The position numbers and the translations under genes are program-made. The notes under the pieces are model-generated. The model was given only the letters and a program-made list of their open reading frames with translations, was not told the origin of the DNA and did no database searches. From IMG/VR virus record IMGVR_UViG_3300042898_005595, positions 1-60,222 of that record: a DNA stretch of 60,222 nt; one strand, given 5' to 3'. This DNA is from a virus. Below are positions 12,924-19,854 of the stretch, one piece after another (position 1 is the first letter of the stretch; each line of letters begins with the position of its first letter).

Positions 12924-13786
12924 AATTTTACTTTTAGATTATCAATTGCCCAAATAGCCTTTCTACCATTACTTTTAAAGTAAAGATCACGAATATCTAA
13001 TTCTTCACCGGTTATATACTCTTTAAATTTAATAAAAAACAAAGTACCATCAACTCCCATCATTTCTCGATGAACTAAATTCCCATCAATATCATAGAGA
13101 TTGTCAATTCTAAAATCCTCTACACGATCAATAGTAAAGATTTTTGTTTTATACTTATCATGATCTATTTCACCGTATATACTCTCAATCTCTTTAAAAT
13201 CTTTAAATGAAAAAATTACCTCATCATTCCTAACACCTTCGACTTGAAGTTTGTCTTGATATTTACGAACCATCTCTTGTATTAGATGCCTCTGAACTTT
13301 AATCAGTCTTTTTGGATTAACATTACCAAAAATAAATTGTCGAAGATATTTAGAATGTAAAAATACCTTAGGTAGATTAAATTTACTCAGAAAATCAATG
13401 TAATCATTACCCAATTCATTTATATGATCAGGATCATAGTGTTTAAGAGCAACCCAATTTGCACTCCTTAAGTCAATTGAGAGATACTTAATTTCTTCTA
13501 CATACTCAATTGACTTAGCAGTTGGATAGTCAATTAGGTTTTTATCATAACACAACTCATTATAAGCATTAGTGCCCTTAATAAAATCTATAATCTCCTG
13601 TGATTTATTTTTTCTAAATTCATACGCATCAGAAATTTCCATTTCCGACTCTTCATAAAGAGATAAGAAATGCTTAATGTCTTTATACTTTTGGGTCTTA
13701 GACATCTGATCGATATAATAATCTAAATGTTCTATTACCGGAACATTTAGATCAAATAACTTAACAAAACTTTTCGGGTCTTTCAT
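12920..13786 (-). CDS. Unknown protein, 288 residues, in nucleotide-metabolism run
   Basis: No family is recognised. It is a soluble, charged alpha/beta protein rich in Asp, Lys and Tyr, with no signal peptide, membrane segment or cysteine pair. The N-terminal 100 residues are helical; the C-terminal part has alternating strands (D-G-T-L-F-F-I-K-F). Overlaps of four bases downstream with the SLOG-like gene and 26 bases upstream indicate translational coupling, so it probably works with the SLOG-like and NUDIX proteins. Confidence 0.7.
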   Translation of the reverse strand: MKDPKSFVKLFDLNVPVIEHLDYYIDQMSKTQKYKDIKHFLSLYEESEMEISDAYEFRKNKSQEIIDFIKGTNAYNELCYDKNLIDYPTAKSIEYVEEIKYLSIDLRSANWVALKHYDPDHINELGNDYIDFLSKFNLPKVFLHSKYLRQFIFGNVNPKRLIKVQRHLIQEMVRKYQDKLQVEGVRNDEVIFSFKDFKEIESIYGEIDHDKYKTKIFTIDRVEDFRIDNLYDIDGNLVHREMMGVDGTLFFIKFKEYITGEELDIRDLYFKSNGRKAIWAIDNLKVKL

Positions 13787-14000
13787 CTAAAATACTGTTT
13801 ATCTTACTATCTCTTATTTTAGATAGTACATTGTTTATATCATCTTTAATATCTGAATTTTGTAAATGTTCTATCAAATCTGGAAGAATCTTCTTATTGT
13901 CGGAATGTTTAACTAATTCAATAAGAATAGATTCAATAAATTCATCGTAATCTAAATTGAGAAAGTTTGAAATATCTTCTTCCGCTATTGGTTTATACAT
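13761..14000 (-). CDS. Small helical protein, 79 residues
   Basis: An acidic, all-helical protein with no recognised motif. It overlaps its downstream neighbour by 26 bases and its upstream NUDIX neighbour by 16, an arrangement that supports real translation within the operon. It ends R-P-E-K-F-C. Function unknown. Confidence 0.6.
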   Translation of the reverse strand: MYKPIAEEDISNFLNLDYDEFIESILIELVKHSDNKKILPDLIEHLQNSDIKDDINNVLSKIRDSKINSILDERPEKFC

Positions 14001-14473
14001 TTATAAATTCTTTTATCGTGGTTAAAAGCAAAATTATAGTTTGGTAGTTCATCACCAGTGATCCACTTAATATCTAATGTCTCACCTGGATCAACACTAG
14101 ATAAGTCATATTTTGGTTCAGTTTCAGAATCAATAGTGATTCTGAAGTGTATTGCGATATCTTGTTTCCAATTTACTCCAGGTTCGGTAACTAATTCATA
14201 AGGTGATTCTAAACCCGATACTTTATAAATTCTCAAGTCAATACCACTCTCTTCATAAATTTCTCTAACAGCACATTCTGATGCTGATTCACCCCAATCC
14301 AAATATCCACAAGGTGAGCACCACTTTGTAGGACAAGATACTTGTGGTCCTCTCTGTAAAACCAAAAATTTATCTCGCCACATTACAACCGCAACAATAG
14401 CAACAGATCGTGAAATCCAATGGATCTTACCACTTTCATCACGAATCATTTCATTTGGTTTATTATTGAACAT
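13985..14473 (-). CDS. NUDIX hydrolase
   Basis: A 162-residue protein. It has a complete NUDIX box beginning at G-Y-L-D-W-G-E (about residues 57-63) and ending R-E-I-Y-E-E-S-G-I (about 71-79), with every catalytic residue of Gx5Ex7REUxEExGU present. The core V-A-I-V-A-V-V-M-W strand and C-G-Y around it fit the MutT/ADP-ribose-type fold. These enzymes cut nucleoside diphosphates linked to a moiety X, such as oxidised NTPs, NAD, ADP-ribose or RNA caps. Which substrate applies cannot be told. It is part of the nucleotide/RNA run with RlaP-like and HAD proteins. Confidence 0.93.
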   Translation of the reverse strand: MFNNKPNEMIRDESGKIHWISRSVAIVAVVMWRDKFLVLQRGPQVSCPTKWCSPCGYLDWGESASECAVREIYEESGIDLRIYKVSGLESPYELVTEPGVNWKQDIAIHFRITIDSETEPKYDLSSVDPGETLDIKWITGDELPNYNFAFNHDKRIYKCINQ

Positions 14474-14484
14474 AATTCTATAAT

Positions 14485-14679
14485 TTACTTTCTAAAAATT
14501 ATTCTATCAATTTTAAGAAATGTGTTTTTAATAACACCAAATATAGTATTATTTCTCTTAATATCCAAAATTTGATCTATTTTATCTGATGCCTTATCCG
14601 TCAATATATTATCAGAATCAGATAAAATAGACTTCAACCTATCATAAGGTTTAAGTTTTAATTCATCATTTTCCATCAT
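14485..14679 (-). CDS. Small basic protein, 64 residues
   Basis: Function unknown. It has an acidic start and a basic, hydrophobic end (F-L-K-I-D-R-I-I-F-R-K), possibly membrane-associated. It overlaps the upstream gene by 14 bases. Confidence 0.5.
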   Translation of the reverse strand: MMENDELKLKPYDRLKSILSDSDNILTDKASDKIDQILDIKRNNTIFGVIKNTFLKIDRIIFRK

Positions 14680-14848
14680 TGATATCAGTTGTTGAGAATT
14701 TAGCAGAATAAAAGTTCTTTTTAATAATAGAAACCAATTTGGACCTTTCTTCCTTTGATAAATTTGTATTAATAAAGAAAGAGTCTAATTCCTTAAGAAA
14801 ATCATCTGGTAGGTCAGATATAGTGTTCAATTCATTTACGTATTTCAT
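14666..14848 (-). CDS. Small helical protein, 60 residues
   Basis: Function unknown; predicted two-helix protein with L-S-K-E-E-R-S-K-L-V between the helices. Overlaps of 14 and 4 bases with its neighbours mark it as part of the operon. Confidence 0.5.
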   Translation of the reverse strand: MKYVNELNTISDLPDDFLKELDSFFINTNLSKEERSKLVSIIKKNFYSAKFSTTDINDGK

Positions 14849-15060
14849 AGTATATAATTAATTTCGTGATCAAATCTTTTTTTAATAATTTGTTGTAGGA
14901 TTTGACAATCCTCGTATCTTTCATACCTCTCAAGATAAATAAGAACCTTCTCTAAGAATTCTTGAGAATAAAATTTAATATTTTTATCATGATAGATACC
15001 AGACTTTAATCTTAAAAAGGTATCATTCATAATCAAATCATGTGACTTCAATCGTATCAT
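14845..15060 (-). CDS. Small protein with UVR-like helical hairpin tail
   Basis: A 71-residue protein. The C-terminal half L-E-R-Y-E-R-Y-E-D-C-Q-I-L-Q-Q resembles the UVR interaction motif (E-x-Y-E-x-A-A-x-x-R-D-x-I), although the usual Arg-Asp is replaced by Gln-Gln. Better copies of the motif end the proteins at 18210-18542 and 21856-23283. A role in protein-protein contact is inferred. Four-base overlaps on both sides. Confidence 0.55.
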   Translation of the reverse strand: MIRLKSHDLIMNDTFLRLKSGIYHDKNIKFYSQEFLEKVLIYLERYERYEDCQILQQIIKKRFDHEINYIL

Positions 15061-15620
15061 TTACTGCAATTTTTTAAAAATTCTTTTTCTTTTTCAGTTA
15101 AATTATCATAACCAACAATATTAATCTTATCTAAGACTTCATCTAAAGTAAGATTATCCTTTTTCACTTTCTTTTTGGGTTGGTTATTAGATGAAAGTCT
15201 CATATACGTCTGTCTATCAATAATATTATTTTGAAGATAAACCACATCATTAATCATTAAACTAAATCTAGACCATACTTTGGCATTTATTTTATCCAAT
15301 AAATCTTGATTCACAATCTCACTAGTATAAATACATTCAGCTCCCTTAAAAATAGAAATATCCTTCTTATCTATGAAAAGCATAACCTGTATTTCGCCTT
15401 CGAGAGGAATAATCGTGTCAATCTGTATTACATGATTGACACGATTATTAAAATTAGTTTCATCAGAATCTAAATTTTCTAAAACCTGAGAGAATACTTT
15501 AGTTTGAATCCTCTTTAATTTAATTTTATTAAAAAGTGAAATTAAATAAACTGAAAGAGTCGTCAGTAATATACCAACGAAAATACCAAATATCCAAAAA
15601 TAAAAGAATATTATCTGCAT
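15057..15620 (-). CDS. Membrane-anchored protein with Bacteroidetes-type tail
   Basis: A 187-residue protein. One long hydrophobic segment (residues 3-30) anchors the N-terminus, followed by a basic stop-transfer region (K-I-K-L-K-R). The soluble domain contains beta strands (Q-V-M-L-F-I-D-K-K). The last 30 residues (L-D-E-V-L-D-K-I-N, then L-T-E-K-E-K-E-F-L) are the tail typical of Bacteroidetes membrane proteins. It overlaps the nucleotidyltransferase by ten bases. It may tether that operon's activity to the membrane; this is speculation. Confidence 0.7.
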   Translation of the reverse strand: MQIIFFYFWIFGIFVGILLTTLSVYLISLFNKIKLKRIQTKVFSQVLENLDSDETNFNNRVNHVIQIDTIIPLEGEIQVMLFIDKKDISIFKGAECIYTSEIVNQDLLDKINAKVWSRFSLMINDVVYLQNNIIDRQTYMRLSSNNQPKKKVKKDNLTLDEVLDKINIVGYDNLTEKEKEFLKNCSK

Positions 15621-16804
15621 AAGTTATAAATTTCTTTTCTAATATTAATCAAAATTTGTTCCACAAGATTCATATCAACTTTATCCGGTAAAGTTGAGTT
15701 CTTATATAGAATATCAATTTCCTTGATTTCACTCTCAACATGATCAATCAAAGTTTGAAGATCTACCTTACCTTGACGAATATCGATCAACTCCTGAGCA
15801 TTTGGTCGTCTAACAACAATACCCTTACCCTCAGCAATTTCACGAGCCATATCCATCAATCTTCGACAGTGCATCATATTCTTACCATCGATCTTTTGGC
15901 CATGAGATTCAACATCAACCCATCTTTGTTCATTACGTTGATCTAACCAAGTTTGATAAGATTTATAATCATTACAATGTTGAGTATAACCATCTTTATT
16001 GTAAGTGATAATACAAATAGGAGTTTCACCTTTTGGAATAGAAGATAATCTTAATTGATTTGATTCGGCTGAGGTAGCACCTTCTCCAGTTTTAACCAAA
16101 CCTTTATAACCAAACCCCATAGATAGTTCTGATTCTTTTCTTAGATATTTTGCAGACTCTCTTACATTTTCAGGAACTGATTCACTAAAACACATGTGAG
16201 CAATTTCGTCAAAGTAAACAGCATAAATATCTCTAGCATTTGGAACATTGACAATCCCAATAAATTTTTCATCATATTGAAAATCTTCATTCCAAACTTT
16301 CCAAGGAATAGATTTTCCACCTTCAATAACGTAACAAAAGTCTAATACATCTTTACGAGTCACTTTATCCTTCTCCCAGTTTTGTTTTTTATTCTGGCCT
16401 TTTGCTTTACTAATTTGCTCTTTAGCGTAACCACCAAAAGAATTAGCACAAATTTTAGTCAATAGATTATCTTTGTTTTGGAGAATCTTATCAAACAAAG
16501 GATGTTTATAAACAACACAATCTTCTGGAGTATTAAGAAGTTCTAAAACAGTCGGATTATTTTTAGCAAGAAGTTCTAGGAATCTACGAAGTTCATAGAT
16601 TACAATATCATTTTTATCATCGTTGATTTGATCAACGTATGACATACCAAGAATAGAATCTAAGTTCTGTACAAAAACTCCAGAATAATCAGTATCGGAA
16701 GTTGGAATATTAGTTCCATAAGCATGAGAACCACGAATCACAAGGTAAAGTGGAATACTTCCTGGTGATTTAGATTCAATTAGCTGAATAAGTTCATTTT
16801 TCAT
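15611..16804 (-). CDS. RlaP-like predicted nucleotidyltransferase
   Basis: A 397-residue protein. The polymerase-beta-type core appears at the start: R-G-S-H-A-Y-G-T (about 24-31) followed by S-D-T-D-Y-S-G-V-F (about 36-44), the GS...DxD signature of the RlaP/YcgL family of nucleotidyltransferases, known for their association with RNA ligases. The middle (120-190) is helical and basic; the later R-L-M-D-M-A-R-E-I-A-E-G (about 310-325) is also typical of the family. It probably transfers nucleotides to RNA or a small molecule. It is the first gene of the minus-strand run that ends at 10913. Confidence 0.82.
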   Translation of the reverse strand: MKNELIQLIESKSPGSIPLYLVIRGSHAYGTNIPTSDTDYSGVFVQNLDSILGMSYVDQINDDKNDIVIYELRRFLELLAKNNPTVLELLNTPEDCVVYKHPLFDKILQNKDNLLTKICANSFGGYAKEQISKAKGQNKKQNWEKDKVTRKDVLDFCYVIEGGKSIPWKVWNEDFQYDEKFIGIVNVPNARDIYAVYFDEIAHMCFSESVPENVRESAKYLRKESELSMGFGYKGLVKTGEGATSAESNQLRLSSIPKGETPICIITYNKDGYTQHCNDYKSYQTWLDQRNEQRWVDVESHGQKIDGKNMMHCRRLMDMAREIAEGKGIVVRRPNAQELIDIRQGKVDLQTLIDHVESEIKEIDILYKNSTLPDKVDMNLVEQILINIRKEIYNLCR

Positions 16805-16884
16805 ATTTTACAAATATATGTAATTTTTATAAACAAATTATTTAATTATTATATAAATTTAAGATTTCTTTGTTTGAGTTAAAA

Positions 16885-16962
16885 ATAAAGTGGTGGAACC
16901 CGGCGCATTACATTAAAAAGTCGGCCCTGATTTAAAAGACCTCGAAAGAGGTCTTTTTTTAT
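16885..16962 (+). ncRNA. Candidate small RNA ending in terminator
   Basis: In the 154-base gap 16805-16958 a G+C-rich island GTGGTGGAACCCGGCGC leads into a hairpin CCGGC/GTCGG and then a strong terminator (GACCTC-GAAA-GAGGTC, T7 tail on the plus strand). No ATG frame fits. The terminator can also stop minus-strand transcripts, but the island has no other explanation. No promoter is identified. Confidence 0.35.
16934..16962. terminator. Strong hairpin terminator
   Basis: AAAAGACCTC/GAGGTCTTTT closed by a GAAA tetraloop, with a T run on the plus strand and a weaker one on the minus strand. Confidence 0.85.
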
Positions 16963-17408
16963 TTCAAAACTACCCAATTTCTCAATATGATAAAAATCCA
17001 TAATATAGAGAATAACAAATTACTTATAATTGATAGATTAGGTCTAATGTCAAAAAAGTACAAAATAATTTGTATAAATAATAAAGAAATACCAACAACT
17101 ATTGTAATATTTTGAATTTTATCGAAATTTTTATGAACTAAATACTCACCTAATAAGTCAAAATAAAATTTTGGACGTGAATTAATCTGATAAATCCTAA
17201 GCTCACGAAAACAGGACTTACATCGCCAAACTTTATCTTCATTAGTTATTTCACTTGTATTGAAAGTCGAGCAACCGTGACAAATATAACCATCACGTTT
17301 CATTTTTAAACGACCTATAAGATGTTTTAATCCACCAGATCTTCGGACCTGAATAAAAGCGATTAAAATTAAAATAAGTGGAAATAAGCTAATAATAAAT
17401 GATATCAT
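16959..17408 (-). CDS. Membrane protein with zinc ribbon
   Basis: A 149-residue protein. One N-terminal membrane helix (3-20) and two at the C-terminus (about 98-118, 125-145) flank a soluble loop with C-H-G-C (about 43-46) and C-K-S-C (about 63-66), a zinc-ribbon pair. The loop is basic, so nucleic-acid or protein contact at the membrane is plausible. It overlaps the next gene upstream, which also has a zinc finger, by four bases. Function unknown. Confidence 0.72.
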   Translation of the reverse strand: MISFIISLFPLILILIAFIQVRRSGGLKHLIGRLKMKRDGYICHGCSTFNTSEITNEDKVWRCKSCFRELRIYQINSRPKFYFDLLGEYLVHKNFDKIQNITIVVGISLLFIQIILYFFDIRPNLSIISNLLFSILWIFIILRNWVVLK

Positions 17409-17818
17409 TTTGATCTACTTTTAGAACATTCTGGGCCAAATCCACTTTCAATACTTTTAGGAACTGTTAATACTTTACCACATTTACCACATCTACCTTG
17501 ATGCCAAATTTCAATTAACGGAGAGAGTGTTCCAGTATTCAACTTGGAAAGAACGAAATCAAATACTTTCACACTTTGTGATGTATCATAAATCCTTGAC
17601 TTTTTAGAATGTCTGAAGACATTAGATTTAATAGATCCAATAAATTCAAACATATCTGGGTTGGTCAAAACACTTACAAAGTAAACATCGTCTAATTTAT
17701 GTTTTTTAACTTTGAACGTGAATCTGTTACCGGATTCAGCATTTAAGAGGGTGAATAAAGAGTTACCACCTAAAATAAAGTCGAGTGCTAATGTGTGATC
17801 AATTTTATTTGATTTCAT
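17405..17818 (-). CDS. Small protein with C-terminal zinc finger (DUF6011-like)
   Basis: I choose the start at 17818 (MKSNKIDHTLALDF), because the longer frame to 17872 has an untypical hydrophobic leader and runs into the divergent gene. The C-terminal 30 residues hold C-G-K-C-G-K-V-L-T-V-P-K-S and G-F-G-P-E-C, the C-x2-C-x-K-x-L-T...G-x-G-P-x-C signature of a small zinc domain common in phage and actinobacterial proteins. The N-terminal domain is beta-rich. Function unknown; nucleic-acid binding is likely. Confidence 0.72.
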   Translation of the reverse strand: MKSNKIDHTLALDFILGGNSLFTLLNAESGNRFTFKVKKHKLDDVYFVSVLTNPDMFEFIGSIKSNVFRHSKKSRIYDTSQSVKVFDFVLSKLNTGTLSPLIEIWHQGRCGKCGKVLTVPKSIESGFGPECSKSRSK

Positions 17819-17863
17819 TTCACAAAAATACAAAAAAAGTTTTAAAAAACAAATATATAATGT

Positions 17864-18217
17864 ATGAAACACTTAAAAAAATTTGAAAACTTCAAAATCA
17901 ACGAATTCTTTGATTTTGAGAAAGAATTCGATATCGATGAGGATGTACTATCATATGTATTTGAAGACTTATTAACTAAATATACATATCTATCAGTAAA
18001 ACTAGTAGAGGTTGATAAAAGTAACTTCAAAGTAGAAATATATGATCAGAGTCCTGATACTAAAGATAATCTAGAAGACGAATATAACTTCCTTAAAAAA
18101 GAGGAAAATATGTATCAAATTAAAGGACACTTTGATGTTATGGACTTTAAGATAACCGATTTTAAATATGATAAAGGACGTAATAAAATTATATTTACAA
18201 TTAACAAAATTAGTTAA
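17864..18217 (+). CDS. Tagged acidic protein, 117 residues
   Basis: Begins MKHLKKFENFKINEFF, a nearly perfect copy of the shared tag with I-N-E at residues 12-14. The body is acidic and beta-rich (V-K-L-V-E-V-D-K-S-N-F-K-V-E-I), with no recognised family. An AAATATATAAT motif lies just before the ATG. It is a lone plus-strand gene between minus-strand runs and converges with 18210-18542 (8-base overlap). Confidence 0.8.
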   Translation: MKHLKKFENFKINEFFDFEKEFDIDEDVLSYVFEDLLTKYTYLSVKLVEVDKSNFKVEIYDQSPDTKDNLEDEYNFLKKEENMYQIKGHFDVMDFKITDFKYDKGRNKIIFTINKIS

Positions 18218-18542
18218 TATCTACAATACCGTTTAAAATGTCTCTTACGGTTGCTGCCTCTTCGTATCTCTCAACAGATACACAGAGTTCTAATACTTTG
18301 TTTAAAACATCAATTTGACAATCATCTCTTATCAAATCAATAAAATTAGGATCATATTTGAATATTCTGTTTGCAGTAACATTCTTGGTCTTAGGTGATA
18401 TCCATTGCTCATCAATGATAATATCATCATCTTCATTTTGATAGACAACATATGATGCTTTAAGTCCGAACTTATCTATTATCGAATCAAAATAATCGTG
18501 GGAATCATCTCCAAATATATCCTCAAAATTCATTCTACTCAT
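18210..18542 (-). CDS. Small acidic protein with UVR motif
   Basis: I place the start at 18542 (MSRMNFEDIFGDD), because a TTAATATATAA promoter-like motif (18547-18557) lies inside the longer frame to 18572. The C-terminal S-V-E-R-Y-E-E-A-A-T-V-R-D-I-L matches the UVR helical hairpin, which mediates contacts in UvrB/UvrC and McsA/ClpC proteins. The N-terminal domain is beta-rich and unrecognised. It may dock onto another phage or host protein carrying UVR. Confidence 0.68.
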   Translation of the reverse strand: MSRMNFEDIFGDDSHDYFDSIIDKFGLKASYVVYQNEDDDIIIDEQWISPKTKNVTANRIFKYDPNFIDLIRDDCQIDVLNKVLELCVSVERYEEAATVRDILNGIVDIN

Positions 18543-18546
18543 AAAC

Positions 18547-18557
18547 TTATATATTAA
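18547..18557 (-). promoter_or_regulatory. Promoter-like motif TTAATATATAA
   Basis: Recurrent motif; four bases before the proposed ATG at 18542 and inside the end of the RuvC-like gene. Used here to choose the start. Confidence 0.5.
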
Positions 18558-19261
18558 CTTATATTTCCACATTTTAATATATGATATATTAAGACAGCAT
18601 CATTAATATCTTCATGTGGTTTCTGTATATCTTTAACAGATAAGACCTCTTCTCTAACTGATTTCAAATATTTGAACCACGGGTCTTCAATTTTATCATT
18701 CTCCATTATAGCCATTGCCATATCTCTTTTAGTGAATTTACCACCGGATAAACCTAACTTATTTCTATACTCATACTCAATTCTTTTAACCTTTTTACCA
18801 ACTTCTTTAACAATTGGTTCATAAGTTAATTTACAAGCCTCTAACTTTAGAGTAGATGGAGACATAACAATAATTCTTTCCGAAACACTATCAAACAACT
18901 TTTTTCTTAATAAAGTTGAAAAAGTAACTAAATCAACCAAATCACCAACAGTTGCTCCAAAATTATATCCTTCAATTCCTATTATTGATTCTTCATCAGG
19001 GTTAATTCTTTGTAAAATATCATCAATAATCATTTCAGTTATAGTATCATAATCTTTTAGTTTAGTCAATTCACCATCTGAATAATTATCAAAGTTCCTA
19101 TAATTAATATAACGGTAGGTACAATATTGTTCAGCAGACTTAAACCACTTAGACATTCCATTTTTTAACATAACTTTAGACTCTCTACAATAATTTAATA
19201 TTGTACCATTTACAACAACAGCGGTAGATATTAATGACGGATCAATTCCTATAAAATTCAC
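18554..19261 (-). CDS. RuvC-like Holliday-junction resolvase
   Basis: A 235-residue protein. The RNase H-fold signature begins at once: M-N-F-I-G-I-D-P-S-L (1-10) supplies the first catalytic Asp. I-I-G-I-E-G-Y-N-F-G near 92-101 supplies the Glu, and H-E-D-I-N-D-A-V-L-I (about 218-227) the final acidic pair. This order is typical of RuvC-like resolvases of large DNA viruses and phages, which cut branched replication or recombination intermediates before packaging. It is longer than bacterial RuvC (about 170), with an insert at about 30-75. Confidence 0.82.
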   Translation of the reverse strand: MNFIGIDPSLISTAVVVNGTILNYCRESKVMLKNGMSKWFKSAEQYCTYRYINYRNFDNYSDGELTKLKDYDTITEMIIDDILQRINPDEESIIGIEGYNFGATVGDLVDLVTFSTLLRKKLFDSVSERIIVMSPSTLKLEACKLTYEPIVKEVGKKVKRIEYEYRNKLGLSGGKFTKRDMAMAIMENDKIEDPWFKYLKSVREEVLSVKDIQKPHEDINDAVLIYHILKCGNIS

Positions 19262-19326
19262 AAATTTTAAACATTTTTTTATTATATATCAAATAAACTA
19301 ACCTTAGTAGCGATTATATAATCCGT

Positions 19327-19854
19327 ATGAAGAAAAAAGCTTTGAAAAAGATAATTGAAAATAGTATTTCAAATTCATTAAATTATCGAAATGATAAATA
19401 TGATAAATATGAGGTAATGGCGGAAAAAAACTCATACAATGACTTTATATTTACAAGTTCAAGTGATGAAACAAAAAAAAGAAGCCGAAACCTTATCTAT
19501 AGAATAATATCTTTAAGAGATAAGTTAAATTTTAATATTAGTGATAATTCTATAAATATAAACTCAGAATTATCAAGACTTAAAAATAATCATAAGTCTG
19601 TATCAAGTCCAACTTCAATATATTCAGACGAATATTTTAGTTTAGAAATTATAAAAAATGTTGGATATCTACTATCATTTAATGAACAAAGACTTGGATT
19701 TAAAGATGAAAGTCTTTATGATGATACAATCGATCAAATTAGAACTACATTTGATAAATTGAATCAAGAAAATTTCCTTGAAATTTATTCAAAAATAATG
19801 AAAGATTCAGGTCTTGCTAGGAATTCAAATCTTGATGAGTTATTAGAGGACTAA
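19327..19854 (+). CDS. Unknown protein, 175 residues
   Basis: A charged, mostly helical protein with a basic N-terminus (M-K-K-K-A-L-K-K) and many Ser and Asn. No domain, membrane segment or tag is seen. It converges with the ankyrin protein gene (stop codons adjacent). Its lone plus-strand position resembles that of the tagged genes, but the tag itself is absent. Function unknown. Confidence 0.65.
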   Translation: MKKKALKKIIENSISNSLNYRNDKYDKYEVMAEKNSYNDFIFTSSSDETKKRSRNLIYRIISLRDKLNFNISDNSININSELSRLKNNHKSVSSPTSIYSDEYFSLEIIKNVGYLLSFNEQRLGFKDESLYDDTIDQIRTTFDKLNQENFLEIYSKIMKDSGLARNSNLDELLED

